Assembly (NCBI RefSeq): GCF_000331535.1
Contig: NZ_AMZN01000050.1
Span: 17,740 to 81,739 of the forward strand
Origin: Fulvivirga imtechensis AK7
GTDB taxonomy: Bacteria; Bacteroidota; Bacteroidia; Cytophagales; Cyclobacteriaceae
Reading direction: 5' to 3'
Length of the DNA: 64,000 nt
Shown: in pieces, positions 26,205 to 35,868 of the stretch
Layout: every line of letters begins with the position of its first letter
Position numbering within the stretch: position 1 is the first letter of the stretch
The notes under the pieces: model-generated
Database searches by the model: none
What the model saw: the letters and a program-made list of their open reading frames with translations, nothing else
Told to the model about the DNA's origin: nothing
Made by a program: the position numbers and the translations under genes

Positions 26205-27995
26205 ATGAAGGAATTAAGTTATCTGAATAAATACCTGTGGAAATACAAATATCACCTGATATTAGGAGTGGTATTTACTGTCATTTCCAATATATTTCAA
26301 ATCATCCCTGCACAGATGGTGCGGTATGCACTAAACCTGGTCAGCGAGAATATCAGCGTATACAGGGCTTTCGAAGGGCTGGACTTACAAAACAATATTT
26401 ATGATGCATTTGCAAGTAGCATAGTCATTTATGCGTTGCTCATTTTAATTCTGGCATTACTGCGCGGGGTGTTTCTATTTATGGTCAGGCAAACCATTAT
26501 TGTGATGTCGAGACTTATCGAATTTGACCTGAAAAATGAGATCTATGCACACTACCAGTCTTTGCCCTTAAGCTTTTACAGGCGGAATAACACCGGAGAC
26601 CTGCTCAACAGAATTTCAGAGGATGTAAGCAAGGTGCGCATGTACCTGGGTCCGTCTATCATGTACGGCCTGAATCTGATCACATTATTTGCAATCCTTA
26701 TTCCTTACATGCTGTCTATCAGTGTATCGCTGACGCTGTATGCGCTGATACCATTGCCCATATTATCTATCAGCATTTATTATGTTAACAATATCATCAA
26801 CAGGCGGTCGGAGGAGATACAAGAGAGCCAATCGGGCTTATCCACATTTGTACAGGAGGCATTTTCCGGTATCCGTGTGTTGAAATCCTTTACTCGGGAA
26901 AAAGACTCCGTCATGAAATTTACTCGGGAAAGCGATGAATATAAAGACCGCTCCCTGGAGCTTACGAAGGTGCAATCGCTCTTTTTCCCTTTGATATTAG
27001 GGCTTATCGGGTTGAGTACAATCCTGACAATATATGCAGGTAGTGCTGAGGTGATCAATGGTACGCTTACTTTTGGTCATATTGCTGAGTTTATTATTTA
27101 TGTAAATTTGCTGACCTGGCCCGTTACATCCCTGGGTTGGATCAGCAGTATTATTCAGCGAGCTGCTGCATCTCAGAAAAGGCTTAATGAGTTTCTGAAA
27201 ACAGAAAATAATATTTTAAGCACGGAAGACCTTGAGGTGGAACTTGCAGGAGAGATAGAGTTTAGAGATGTGGCTTTTACCTATCCTGACTCAGGCATTC
27301 AGGCATTGAAGAATGTGTCATTTCAGGTCCACCCCGGGCAATCCTTAGCAATCATTGGCACTACTGGCTCAGGAAAGAGCACAATTGCCAACCTGATCTC
27401 CCGAATGTATGATACTAGCGGCGGCCAGATATTGATTGACGGACGAGATATTAAGAAATACAACCTCATCAGCCTGAGGAGCCAGATCGGATATGTGCCA
27501 CAGGACGTTTTCCTTTTTAGTGACACGATTTATAATAATATAGCCTTTGGTGCTACTGAGGCTACTGAGGAAAGGATTATTGATGCGGCTAAAGAGGCCG
27601 ATGTTTATCACAATATTATGGATTTTCCCAATGGGTTCAACACCAGGGTTGGTGAGCGTGGCATTACATTGAGTGGAGGCCAAAAACAGCGGGTATCCAT
27701 AGCCAGGGCTATTTCCCGGGACCCGAAGATATTGATGCTTGACGATGCCCTTTCTGCTGTTGACACCAAAACTGAAAACACCATACTAAACAGTATGAAG
27801 CGCATTATGAAGGGGCGCACTTCTTTGATTATCTCCCACCGCGTTTCATCGGCCAAGCTTGCGGACAAAATTATCGTGCTTGATGACGGGCATGTGGTGG
27901 AGGCTGGTACGCACGACATGCTTATGAAGCAAAATGGCATGTATCGTGAACTTTATGACAAGCAGACGCTTGCTGAAGAGACACTGGAGGAATGA
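26205..27995 (+). CDS. ABC exporter, membrane and ATPase fused (MsbA-like)
   Basis: The 596-residue half-transporter has six membrane helices (about residues 15-310) and a C-terminal ATPase: Walker A GTTGSGKST at 385-393, signature LSGGQKQR at about 489, Walker B ILMLDDALSAVD near 509 and ISHRVSS. Such proteins work as dimers and export lipids, peptides or drugs. There is no N-terminal C39 peptidase domain, so it is not the maturase-exporter of the GG-leader peptides. It is monocistronic; the substrate is not indicated. Confidence 0.9.
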   Translation: MKELSYLNKYLWKYKYHLILGVVFTVISNIFQIIPAQMVRYALNLVSENISVYRAFEGLDLQNNIYDAFASSIVIYALLILILALLRGVFLFMVRQTIIVMSRLIEFDLKNEIYAHYQSLPLSFYRRNNTGDLLNRISEDVSKVRMYLGPSIMYGLNLITLFAILIPYMLSISVSLTLYALIPLPILSISIYYVNNIINRRSEEIQESQSGLSTFVQEAFSGIRVLKSFTREKDSVMKFTRESDEYKDRSLELTKVQSLFFPLILGLIGLSTILTIYAGSAEVINGTLTFGHIAEFIIYVNLLTWPVTSLGWISSIIQRAAASQKRLNEFLKTENNILSTEDLEVELAGEIEFRDVAFTYPDSGIQALKNVSFQVHPGQSLAIIGTTGSGKSTIANLISRMYDTSGGQILIDGRDIKKYNLISLRSQIGYVPQDVFLFSDTIYNNIAFGATEATEERIIDAAKEADVYHNIMDFPNGFNTRVGERGITLSGGQKQRVSIARAISRDPKILMLDDALSAVDTKTENTILNSMKRIMKGRTSLIISHRVSSAKLADKIIVLDDGHVVEAGTHDMLMKQNGMYRELYDKQTLAEETLEE

Positions 27996-28009
27996 TGTGC
28001 CAAATATTA

Positions 28010-28423
28010 TTAGCGATTAGACTCCAGATAATTCTTAGCAGTGAGAACAGGGATTTTTGACAATTTAAAATCCTTTAAATTTCGTGTGATAATAAGATCA
28101 AGGTTATTTTCAATCGCTGTGTAGTACTGAATTGAATCTTCAAAATCTTTAAAGTCAGAATCCAGGGATAAATCTATTATTTTATCGTCCATTGGAAGGA
28201 CTTCTACCAATACTTTAAATTTTCTCAATATTTTACGAGCGCTTCCTATTTTTAAACTTTGTGAAAGTAGGTAATGAGTATTGGCAAATGTTAATGAGGA
28301 AACAAAAAGCCTAATCTTTCGTTGATCGGATAGTGTAAACAACTCTTGAGCTTCAGAAAAGAATTTATCTCTTTTAGCCAACAGATCGAGGACGATATTT
28401 GTATCTACCAGGATTCTATCCAC
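28010..28423 (-). CDS. PIN-domain toxin (VapC-like)
   Basis: The 137 residues are a PIN nuclease: ILVDTNIVLDLLAKRDKFF at the start (Asp7), acidic cluster DSDFKDFEDSIQYYTAIENN and DLIITRNLKDF near the end. PIN toxins cut RNA. The start codon is GTG (28421-28423), overlapping the last base of the antitoxin stop codon, so toxin translation depends on the antitoxin gene. It is intact. Confidence 0.88.
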   Translation of the reverse strand: MDRILVDTNIVLDLLAKRDKFFSEAQELFTLSDQRKIRLFVSSLTFANTHYLLSQSLKIGSARKILRKFKVLVEVLPMDDKIIDLSLDSDFKDFEDSIQYYTAIENNLDLIITRNLKDFKLSKIPVLTAKNYLESNR

Positions 28424-28665
28424 TACGAATATTTTTGAGATAAATAATCTGTATAGTCTTTTTTATAGTCTGTGTTTTCGGCCTTTATAACACCTGTTAA
28501 ACTCTCCACCAAAGGACTGATCTTTGAACGCTTTTTTTTACGTGAAGTAACTGCCTGCAGGTAATTTTCAATTAGCTTAGAAAGACTTGTATTATTCTCT
28601 TTAGCGTATTTCTTAGCCTGATCAATTATTTGCTGGTTAAGCTTTAATGTTAATTTTGAATCCAT
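28423..28665 (-). CDS. Antitoxin of the PIN pair (DUF6364-like ribbon-helix-helix)
   Basis: The 80-residue protein begins MDSKLTLKLNQQIIDQAKKY and continues NNTSLSKLIENYLQ, a ribbon-helix-helix DNA-binding pattern typical of DUF6364 antitoxins, followed by a basic linker and a tail (DYKKDYTDYLSQKYS) that would bind the toxin. It precedes and overlaps the PIN gene by one base. Likely represses its own operon. Confidence 0.82.
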   Translation of the reverse strand: MDSKLTLKLNQQIIDQAKKYAKENNTSLSKLIENYLQAVTSRKKKRSKISPLVESLTGVIKAENTDYKKDYTDYLSQKYS

Positions 28666-28770
28666 ATGACCTGATCTTGCACGTATAAAAATAATAAATC
28701 TTTACGTATAAAACAAAGACTAAAAAGTCCATTCTTGTTAATTGCTCTTTTCGGTTCTTCACATAATTTT

Positions 28771-29295
28771 TTACTCCTTCACCAAAAAACTCACCTTCAG
28801 CTCCCGGTCCGAAATATAACTCTCATAGCTGATGGTGTCCAGTTCGTATCCATACTCTTCAGCAAAAACCCGGGCCTTTTTTAGTACCTCACCAGGTGTT
28901 GGCATTACTACATTGTGTGACGCTATCTCCGTAAATATTACCTCGTGCCTTGGAAATTTCCGAACTTCCAAAGGAGCAGGTAACTGACCCGGTGGGGTTA
29001 AAGTACCTGTCCCAATGAATTGCCGGATGATTTTATCTCCATGTATACCGTAGTTAACAATGGTTAATGTAGCGCCCTGTTCCTTTTCCGTCCTTGCCTT
29101 GGCATCAAAAAATAACTTCTCAATTTTCGGGTCGTGGTATTTGCCCTCAAAATACTGTCCTGTTACATAAAACTCCGGATGTGACGCCTTTTTAAATTCC
29201 AAAGGCTGACTTCCCCCCAGTTTATAATAGAAAATAAATGTTACTATAGCGAGCAGGATCAGCAGCGCTATTAATATTCTTTTTACCATAATCAA
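28771..29295 (-). CDS. Membrane-anchored protein of unknown function
   Basis: The 174 residues have one N-terminal membrane helix (RILIALLILLAIVTFIFYY) and a soluble extracytoplasmic part with repeated beta/alpha pattern (FYVTGQYFEGKYHDPKIEKL; TIVNYGIHGDKIIRQFIGTG; HEVIFTEIASHNVVMPTP). The fold hints at a GyrI/effector-binding-like domain, but this is weak. It starts eight bases after the stop of the first beta-barrel-like gene, so they are one operon. The third codon is also ATG. Confidence 0.6.
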   Translation of the reverse strand: MIMVKRILIALLILLAIVTFIFYYKLGGSQPLEFKKASHPEFYVTGQYFEGKYHDPKIEKLFFDAKARTEKEQGATLTIVNYGIHGDKIIRQFIGTGTLTPPGQLPAPLEVRKFPRHEVIFTEIASHNVVMPTPGEVLKKARVFAEEYGYELDTISYESYISDRELKVSFLVKE

Positions 29296-29302
29296 AAACG
29301 GA

Positions 29303-29893
29303 TCAGAAGGAGTACCTTACTCCCACTGCGGCAAATAAACGAAATCTAAAGGGTTTATCTACTATTTCTCCTAACAGACTCACTTCGCCAAAACCCACTA
29401 TCGGGTAATCTTGTAATTCATACTCTACACCAAGTATACCCTCAGGACCCAGGTCCAGGTTCGTTTTGGTGTCTGAATCGAGCAGCATCTCCTGTGTGAA
29501 GTACGTGTATTCGATCTTGGATAGTCGTAGTTGGCCTCCAAGTCCCCAATACCAGTCTAGCCGGCCTTCAACATTGGCAGGGAATGACTGGTGAAGGAGA
29601 TAGCGCCCCTGCAATGCAACAGTATACTTTACATCATGGCCGGAATACCTGAAGCCATCATACTTGTTCAAACCATTGAAAGTGTCTTGGTAGTAAGAAG
29701 AATGCCAGTTCCGGGAAGTGGTACCAAAGTTAAATTCCACAGCGCTGTAGCCGGGGAGGTATAGTTTATAGGTTACTCCGAGAGGATCACCTATGCGCAA
29801 ACCAATGCCCTGATCATACTTTTGTGCATTTGAAAAAGAAGCAATAAACAATAAGCCAACTATAAAGCCCGAAGCTTTATAATATTTTTTCAT
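29303..29893 (-). CDS. Beta-barrel-like exported protein (paralogue 1)
   Basis: A signal peptide (GFIVGLLFIASFSNAQ) precedes 170 residues of alternating beta strands ending in Phe (GVRYSF), as in outer-membrane beta-barrels of Bacteroidota. The segment YDQGIGLRIGDPLGVTYKLY is shared almost exactly with the next gene, and the overall plan is the same, so they are tandem paralogues. Role unknown. Confidence 0.75.
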   Translation of the reverse strand: MKKYYKASGFIVGLLFIASFSNAQKYDQGIGLRIGDPLGVTYKLYLPGYSAVEFNFGTTSRNWHSSYYQDTFNGLNKYDGFRYSGHDVKYTVALQGRYLLHQSFPANVEGRLDWYWGLGGQLRLSKIEYTYFTQEMLLDSDTKTNLDLGPEGILGVEYELQDYPIVGFGEVSLLGEIVDKPFRFRLFAAVGVRYSF

Positions 29894-29911
29894 AGATAGA
29901 ATGGTTAGTTT

Positions 29912-30628
29912 TTAAAAAACGTACCGTAGGCCGACACCGCCCTGAAAGCGTATCCATTGTGGATCTTCGAGCACATCTTTAAACACCTCCACCTCCAGAA
30001 AGGCAGAAATCGGGAGTTCAAAATATGCATACTCCAGTCCAAGGACACCTGTCGGACCCATTGTAAATCTATCAACGTTGAATAGGCCTATTTCATTTTC
30101 ATTAGGACTAATTTCTAAAAAAAATTCGTAATCGATATTTAATTTTCGCCATTGCCACCCAGCACCGAGGTACCATTGCAATCCCTTCAGGAGCTTGGAA
30201 GCATCGTGATGGTACAGGAGTTTTCCTTCACCCACCCATTCGGTTTTTACTTTGTGGCCGAGGTAGCTGATATTTTGCGAACTACCAAGAGTGTCTGTTT
30301 CGGTATACAAGGGGAAATTTTCCCGGTGGTATTTATTATATAAGCCGCTGGCTGCAGAGCCAAAATCGAGAGCGATGGCGAAATTCTTTGTAGCATAGAA
30401 CTTGTACGTAACAGCGAAGGGGTCACCTAATTTGATCCCGATGCCCTGATAGGGGTATTTACTCTGCTCGAAAATAGGGCATACAACACGCGCTTTACTC
30501 TTAGATACCCTTATAGATTTATACCTGCCTTTGTAGAAAGGTTTCATTTTGTGCTTCTGAGCCATGGCATGATCAGCCAACAGCAAACAGAGCAATATGA
30601 ATGCAAGGTACCTTAAGGTGGATAACAT
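29912..30628 (-). CDS. Beta-barrel-like exported protein (paralogue 2)
   Basis: The 238 residues start with a signal peptide (LAFILLCLLLADHAMAQ), a basic stretch (about residues 25-50) and then strands including YQGIGIKLGDPFAVTYKFYA, closing with GVGLRYVF. It is a tandem paralogue of the preceding gene downstream, 18 bases apart, with a longer N-terminal part. Probably outer-membrane; function unknown. Confidence 0.75.
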   Translation of the reverse strand: MLSTLRYLAFILLCLLLADHAMAQKHKMKPFYKGRYKSIRVSKSKARVVCPIFEQSKYPYQGIGIKLGDPFAVTYKFYATKNFAIALDFGSAASGLYNKYHRENFPLYTETDTLGSSQNISYLGHKVKTEWVGEGKLLYHHDASKLLKGLQWYLGAGWQWRKLNIDYEFFLEISPNENEIGLFNVDRFTMGPTGVLGLEYAYFELPISAFLEVEVFKDVLEDPQWIRFQGGVGLRYVF

Positions 30629-30691
30629 CGAGCTACAAATATGCCAAATTAATTGCTTAACCGGAAAATTGTGTAAAACTCTGCAAAATAA

Positions 30692-32464
30692 TCAAATAAT
30701 TTCTTTGTACTGCATTTTATGCAGTTGAGTGTAGTAGCCATTTTTGGAGAGCAGCTCTTCATGTGTGCCGACTTCCATAATTTCGCCCTTGTCGAGTACG
30801 ATGATCTTGTCAGCTTTTTGAATGGTTGACAATCTGTGAGCAATGACGATAGCGGTCCTGTTTGTCATCATTTTATCGATAGCCTGCTGTATAAGTTCCT
30901 CTGTTTCAGTGTCTACTGATGATGTGGCTTCGTCAAGCACCAGTATGCGCGGATCATAAACCATAGCCCTTACAAAAGATATTAACTGACGCTGTCCTAC
31001 TGAAAGGGTTGACCCTCGCTCCATCACATTATATTCAAGCCCTCCGGGCAGGCGCTCAATAAACTTCCGGGCCCCAACCGACTCTGCAGCATGCATCACC
31101 TGTTCCTTTGTGATGTTATCGTTGCCCAGGCTAATGTTTTTGAAAATGGTATCACTGAAGAGGAAAACATCCTGAAGCACAACCCCGATCTTTTCTCTCA
31201 GGCTGCTGAGTTCAAAATCACTAATGTCGGTACCATCAACCCTTATTGTACCGCGATTGATGTCGTAAAACCTGTTCAGAAGATTGATGATTGATGATTT
31301 TCCTGCTCCGGTAGCACCTACAAGTGCTAATGTTTCCCCGGGTTTAACTTTGAAGGAGATATCTTTTAATACATACTCACTTTCATTATAGGCAAACCAC
31401 ACTTTATCAAACTCAACGGCCCCATCAATGTGATCAGGAGTATATTTTCCATCATTGGGAATATGCTCATCATTGTCGAGTAGCTTTAGTATGCGTGATG
31501 AACTTACAATACCCAACTGAAGTGTGTTAAACCGGTCAGCGATCATACGTATCGGGCGGAAGAACATTTGAATATACATAATAAAAGCTATCAGCTTACC
31601 CATGGTAATGCCGGTAATGGCCTCATGGAGTACGCCCTTTGCACCATACCACACTAAAAGGCCGATACCGGCCGCACTTATAATTTCCGCCACAGGAAAA
31701 TAAACAGAATAATATAATACAGACTTCAAATTGGCCCTTTTGTGCTCTCTGTTGATCTCCTTGAATTTATCATATTCGCGAGGTTCGCTACCGAAGATCT
31801 GTACGATGCTCATCCCTGTAATGTGTTCCTGAACAAAAGAATTCAGGTTAGAGACGGCATTTCGCACATCATTGAAGGCTACCTTAATTTTTTCCTTAAA
31901 GATATAGGTGCTTACCAAAAGTATTGGCAGTGTTGACAGGCTGATTAGCGCCAGCCGCCAATCGCTATAGAACATAATGATCAGGATAAACAATAGTTGT
32001 AGCAGGTCCCCCATCATGGCGGCCAGCCCCTGGCTAAATACATCGGCAAGGGTCTCAATATCAGAGATCGTCCGTGTAACCAGCCTGCCAATCGGAGTAT
32101 TGTCAAAGAATTTGAGCCTAAGCTTTACAAGGTGCTCATATAGCTGTACCCGGATGTCTCTGATCACGTACTGCCCAAGCCAACCGGACAAATAGGTGTG
32201 CAAGTATTGTACAGTGGCCTGCAAGATCAGTAATCCGATAAGTATCACGATCATCATTACCATGCCGTTGTAGTCGCCAAATGCAACGTGCTTATCTAAA
32301 GTAACCTGTATGAGTAGCGGTCTTACCGGGGCAAGGATGCCAAGCGCTACGGTGAGAAATATGAGAAAGAAGAACCGGCCCTTGTAAGGCTTTAAAAACC
32401 TCATGAGTCGCCTCAGTACATTGAAGTCTACTATATTTCCGCTATTAACTTTTTCTTTTTCCAA
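30692..32464 (-). CDS. ABC exporter, membrane and ATPase fused
   Basis: The 590-residue half-transporter has six N-terminal helices and an ATPase domain with Walker A GATGAGKSS near residue 382, signature LSVGQRQL (Gly-Gly replaced by Val-Gly) and Walker B ILVLDEATSSVD, then IVIAHRLSTIQKADKI. It resembles lipid A/multidrug exporters and is only distantly like the one at 26205. It lies six bases after truA in the same direction, so is likely co-transcribed with truA, the acetyltransferase-like gene and the thiolase. Confidence 0.9.
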   Translation of the reverse strand: MEKEKVNSGNIVDFNVLRRLMRFLKPYKGRFFFLIFLTVALGILAPVRPLLIQVTLDKHVAFGDYNGMVMMIVILIGLLILQATVQYLHTYLSGWLGQYVIRDIRVQLYEHLVKLRLKFFDNTPIGRLVTRTISDIETLADVFSQGLAAMMGDLLQLLFILIIMFYSDWRLALISLSTLPILLVSTYIFKEKIKVAFNDVRNAVSNLNSFVQEHITGMSIVQIFGSEPREYDKFKEINREHKRANLKSVLYYSVYFPVAEIISAAGIGLLVWYGAKGVLHEAITGITMGKLIAFIMYIQMFFRPIRMIADRFNTLQLGIVSSSRILKLLDNDEHIPNDGKYTPDHIDGAVEFDKVWFAYNESEYVLKDISFKVKPGETLALVGATGAGKSSIINLLNRFYDINRGTIRVDGTDISDFELSSLREKIGVVLQDVFLFSDTIFKNISLGNDNITKEQVMHAAESVGARKFIERLPGGLEYNVMERGSTLSVGQRQLISFVRAMVYDPRILVLDEATSSVDTETEELIQQAIDKMMTNRTAIVIAHRLSTIQKADKIIVLDKGEIMEVGTHEELLSKNGYYTQLHKMQYKEII

Positions 32465-32470
32465 CCCTGA

Positions 32471-33217
32471 TTAGTCTAAAAATATTTCTGCCGGATACCT
32501 CACTTCTGTTAAAAACAATCCACAGGCAGGGGCTGCCGACCCGGCCTCTCTGCGATCTTTGCTTGCTATAATTTCTTTAAATTGTCCGGGGGGCATTTTG
32601 CCTTTGCCAACATTCAATAATGTACCAACAACAGCCCTCACCATTCCGCGAAGAAACCTGTTAGCAGTGATCTTAAAGATATACAGATCTTTTTCCTTCA
32701 CCCATTGGGCCGCTGTTATTTCACAGACAAAGTTATTAACATCTGTTCTAACTTTACTAAAAGCTTCAAAATCATGTACACCGAGTAATAACGTAGCTAC
32801 TTCGTTCATGGTTTGGATATCCAGTGATTTTGGATAGAAGTAGCTGAAATTTTCAAGAAATGGATTTTTTTCGGTAGTAATTCTATATTCATAACTTCGT
32901 GAAACGGCTGAAAAGCGCGCGTGTGCATCCTCTGATACCCATTTCACTGACGGTATAGCGATATCCGCAGGCAGATAGCTGTTGAGCCGGCGCCTTAATT
33001 GTTCTGGTTTGACAGGATTGTCAATGTCGGCATGAAAATATTGCTGTTCACAATGCACTCCGGTATCGGTTCGTCCACTGCCTGTTATGGCAATGGGCTT
33101 ACGGAGTATCATGGAAAGCGCATCTTCCACTACTTCCTGTACGGAAATTGCATTTTTTTGACGTTGCCATCCATGGTAATGACTACCATCATAAGAAATT
33201 TCGAAAAAATACCTCAT
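32471..33217 (-). CDS. truA: tRNA pseudouridine synthase A
   Basis: TruA makes pseudouridine at positions 38-40 of tRNA anticodon arms. The 248 residues contain the start MRYFFEISYDGSHYHGWQRQ, the catalytic motif GSGRTDTGVH (Asp51), RLNSYLPADIAI and FLRGMVRAVVGTLL. Complete length. The start overlaps the upstream CAT-like gene by four bases, indicating translational coupling. Confidence 0.94.
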   Translation of the reverse strand: MRYFFEISYDGSHYHGWQRQKNAISVQEVVEDALSMILRKPIAITGSGRTDTGVHCEQQYFHADIDNPVKPEQLRRRLNSYLPADIAIPSVKWVSEDAHARFSAVSRSYEYRITTEKNPFLENFSYFYPKSLDIQTMNEVATLLLGVHDFEAFSKVRTDVNNFVCEITAAQWVKEKDLYIFKITANRFLRGMVRAVVGTLLNVGKGKMPPGQFKEIIASKDRREAGSAAPACGLFLTEVRYPAEIFLD

Positions 33218-33843
33218 AGCCGGGTGTTCATCAGCTCCTGGAAAAGCTCGATATATTTTCCTACGTGATAACCATCCATTAATGCATGATGAGCATGTAT
33301 AGACATAGGCATCACTTTTTTATCTTCTTTATCATGCAGCTTACCGAAGCTGACTTTTGGCACTGAATCAGTTGTGGCATAATGCCTGGCGTGAGATAAG
33401 GAGGTAAAGTTGATCCAGGGCAGTGTGGAGTAGTGGACAACATGTTCATTATTGCCAGAGGGTTCCAGGCCGGTGCTGTTGGCTACCCGTTCTATTTCGG
33501 CACTTGCTGAAGCGTAAAACTCTTGAAAGCTTTCCTTGAATGGCATATAGGAAAAGCCAAATGTACCATCAGGTCTGGGTACGGTGGAGGAAGCCCCAAC
33601 ATGGTCATAAATCGCTATCTGATCACCCTCTATCCGAAGCCTGAATTCTTCAATAGTATTGACAGCTTTCAAAGAGCGGTATAAGTAGTATAAAAAAAAG
33701 GAGCTGGCATCCTCTTTTGCATATCTATACCCAACTGTACAGTCTACCTCCACAGTGACTCCAAAGAATGGCTCATTGAATTCTTTAAAAAAAAAGAAGT
33801 GATCTTTCCTCGGCCAGTCGTCAATGTTCAGATATGATTTCAC
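33214..33843 (-). CDS. Chloramphenicol acetyltransferase-like acyltransferase
   Basis: The 209 residues fit the CAT fold: N-terminal DDWPRKDHFFFFKEFNEPFF, substrate region TLPWINFTSLSHAR and the catalytic motif near the end, IHAHHALMDGYHVGKYIELF (HHxxxDG with the catalytic His). The family acetylates chloramphenicol, but many chromosomal relatives have other substrates, and resistance cannot be inferred. Upstream of and overlapping truA. Confidence 0.88.
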   Translation of the reverse strand: MKSYLNIDDWPRKDHFFFFKEFNEPFFGVTVEVDCTVGYRYAKEDASSFFLYYLYRSLKAVNTIEEFRLRIEGDQIAIYDHVGASSTVPRPDGTFGFSYMPFKESFQEFYASASAEIERVANSTGLEPSGNNEHVVHYSTLPWINFTSLSHARHYATTDSVPKVSFGKLHDKEDKKVMPMSIHAHHALMDGYHVGKYIELFQELMNTRL

Positions 33844-33855
33844 TATTACTTATAA

Positions 33856-35055
33856 CTAGAGCTTTTCATAAATTACTGCTGCACCCTGACCAACGCCTAT
33901 ACACATGGTTGCCAATCCATACCTCGCATTATCCCTTTTTTGCATCTCATGTAAAAGTGTTGCTGTAATTCTCGTGCCGCTTGCACCTAGTGGATGCCCG
34001 ATAGCTATAGCGCCACCATTAACATTTACCTTTTCAGGGTCAAGATCCAGATCGCGCATGCAGGCAATGGATTGTGAGGCGAAGGCTTCATTTAATTCTA
34101 TGAGATCCAGGTCCTTAGTCTGAAGGCCGGCCCTTCTAAGCGCCTTTTGAGTGGCTGGCACCGGGCCAACGCCCATACAATCTGGACTTACACCTGCTAC
34201 GGCCATAGCTGCCACACGGGCCATGGGCTTCAGATTGAATTTTTTCAGGGTATCTTCATCAACAATCAGCGAAACAGCAGCACCGTCATTGATTCCTGAG
34301 GAATTGCCCGCGGTGACAGTCCCACCCTCTTTAAAGGCCGGGTTTAGTGCGGCCAGTTTTTCGATAGGAGAAAAACGAGGGTGTTCGTCAGTGTCAAAAA
34401 TGATCGGATCAGCCTTCCTTTGTGGAATTTCTACAGCTACGATCTCATTTTTAAACCTGCCGGCCTCGTGGGCCTGCTTATACTTCAACTGGGAATTGTA
34501 GGCAAACTCATCCTGCTCTTCTCGCGAGATGCCCCACTTTTCGGCTACATTTTCGGCTGTTTCTCCCATGGCAAAAGGGTAATGTAGCTTAGAAAGCTTT
34601 GGATTGAGAAAACGCCAACCAATAGTAGTGTCATAGGTTTCAGCCGACCTGCTGTAGGCGCTTTCTGCCTTGGCAGTTACAAATGGTGCGCGGGTCATGC
34701 TCTCTGTTCCGCCCGCCAGGTAAGCGGCCCCTTCGTTCAGCATCAATGCGCGGGAAGCATCCATAATGGACTGCAAACCGGAAGCACACAGCCTGTTTAC
34801 AGTTACTCCCCCTGTTTCTATAGGTATTCCCGCCATGAGGAGCGCCATACGCGCCACATTCCTGTTGTCCTCACCAGCCTGATTAGCCGCTCCGAAAATT
34901 ACGTCTTCCAGCAAAGTTGCATCAAAATGCGGATTCCTTTCCATCAGCTTTTTAATAACGTGTGCTGCCAGGTCGTCAGGACGCACAGAAGCCAGTGTAC
35001 CACCGAATTTTCCGATGGGCGTTCTTACAATATCTACTATATATGCAGTTTTCAT
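33856..35055 (-). CDS. Acetyl-CoA acyltransferase (thiolase)
   Basis: The 399 residues are a type II thiolase with all catalytic residues: [10 protein letters not shown] (Cys90), [22 protein letters not shown] (His) and [11 protein letters not shown] (Cys). It would cleave 3-ketoacyl-CoA in fatty acid breakdown or condense acetyl-CoA; the acyl-CoA dehydrogenase at 58459 is not nearby. First gene of the leftward set with the CAT-like gene and truA; divergent from the DUF4293 gene. Confidence 0.93.
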   Translation of the reverse strand: MKTAYIVDIVRTPIGKFGGTLASVRPDDLAAHVIKKLMERNPHFDATLLEDVIFGAANQAGEDNRNVARMALLMAGIPIETGGVTVNRLCASGLQSIMDASRALMLNEGAAYLAGGTESMTRAPFVTAKAESAYSRSAETYDTTIGWRFLNPKLSKLHYPFAMGETAENVAEKWGISREEQDEFAYNSQLKYKQAHEAGRFKNEIVAVEIPQRKADPIIFDTDEHPRFSPIEKLAALNPAFKEGGTVTAGNSSGINDGAAVSLIVDEDTLKKFNLKPMARVAAMAVAGVSPDCMGVGPVPATQKALRRAGLQTKDLDLIELNEAFASQSIACMRDLDLDPEKVNVNGGAIAIGHPLGASGTRITATLLHEMQKRDNARYGLATMCIGVGQGAAVIYEKL

Positions 35056-35066
35056 ATCTAATTCCG

Positions 35067-35097
35067 TTTGTAAACCGGAAGGGTTGGTTTAAATTTG
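35067..35097 (+). promoter_or_regulatory. Bacteroidota-type promoter for the DUF4293 gene
   Basis: TTTG (35067-35070), a 19-base spacer, then TAAATTTG (35090-35097) match the Bacteroidota -33/-7 consensus TTTG and TAnnTTTG. Transcription would start near 35103, leaving about 20 bases before ATG 35124. Confidence 0.7.
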
Positions 35098-35123
35098 CAG
35101 TCGCAATTTAAGCCAATAGCCAT

Positions 35124-35603
35124 ATGTTACAAAGGATTCAAACCGTATTTCTGTTACTTGTAGTTCTCCTCATGCTAGTTATGTTAATTCTGCCATTATG
35201 GACCTACCAGTCGGAAGACGCGGGCACTATTTACCTGCTTACTTCTTTTTACCTTGATGCTAAGGAAGGCACAGCTTTAGCAGAAAGAATTTACTTCCCG
35301 TATGCTTTTGTGGCGGTGTTGGCTATTGCAGCGGCCATTGTAGGGGTAATTGAGATTGCTAAATTCAAGAATCGCTTGCTTCAAATGAAACTGGGCGCAC
35401 TCAATTCATTGTTTATGGCAGGGGCTATGGGTCTGGGGTTATATTTCGCCAGTGAGATCATGGATGAAAAACAGCTTAAATATGGCTGGAACTATGGAAT
35501 GGGTGTATTTTTTCCCGCAGCAGCTATGATCTGCAACGTGATCGCCAACCGATTTATTCGAAAAGATGAAAAACTGGTGCGATCAGTCGATCGTATCAGG
35601 TAG
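35124..35603 (+). CDS. DUF4293 membrane protein
   Basis: The 159 residues have four membrane helices and the DUF4293 start MLQRIQTVFLLLVVLLMLVM with FPLW-like element ILPLWTYQSEDAG, and end FFPAAAMICNVIANRFIRKD EKLVRS. The family is restricted to Bacteroidota and has no known role. It has its own consensus promoter. Confidence 0.88.
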   Translation: MLQRIQTVFLLLVVLLMLVMLILPLWTYQSEDAGTIYLLTSFYLDAKEGTALAERIYFPYAFVAVLAIAAAIVGVIEIAKFKNRLLQMKLGALNSLFMAGAMGLGLYFASEIMDEKQLKYGWNYGMGVFFPAAAMICNVIANRFIRKDEKLVRSVDRIR

Positions 35604-35675
35604 CGCGAGAGTTGTGAGTATTGAGAAAAGGAACAGCAATACGAACTACAAAATGCGATTCTCTGGCCTCAGTGG

Positions 35676-35842
35676 TTAATTAGTGTTTGTAAGAAAACTC
35701 TTGCCGTCATCGCGCCTGTCCCGGGCTTGCCACGGGGAGGAATCGAAGCGATCCCCTCTTAATGGACGCCAAAGATGAGGGGATTGCCGCACTTCGTTCG
35801 CAATGACGATAAGTTGTGGGTTTTCTTACAAACACTAATTAA
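35676..35842. repeat. Palindromic intergenic element (family A), complete copy
   Basis: The 167-base element has perfect 22-base inverted ends (35676-35697 and 35821-35842), with the outer bases TTAATTAGTGTTTGTAAGAA. The inside holds GGAATCGAAGCGATCCCCTC and GAGGGGATTGCCGCACTTCG, which also mirror in part. An inverted second copy is at 63781-63903, so this is a dispersed repeat. No transposase frame fits inside; a miniature transposable element or REP-like element is likely. Confidence 0.82.
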
Positions 35843-35868
35843 GAGTGTCCCTATAACTAACGACACAT

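Noticed and set aside
26205..27995. ABC exporter as the transporter of the GG-leader peptides
   Set aside because: It has no N-terminal C39 peptidase domain and lies 6 kb away behind a leftward housekeeping cluster; the same holds for the exporter at 30692-32464.
33214..33843. Chloramphenicol resistance gene
   Set aside because: Catalytic motif is present, but the gene sits in a housekeeping operon with truA and a thiolase; a resistance role is not supported.
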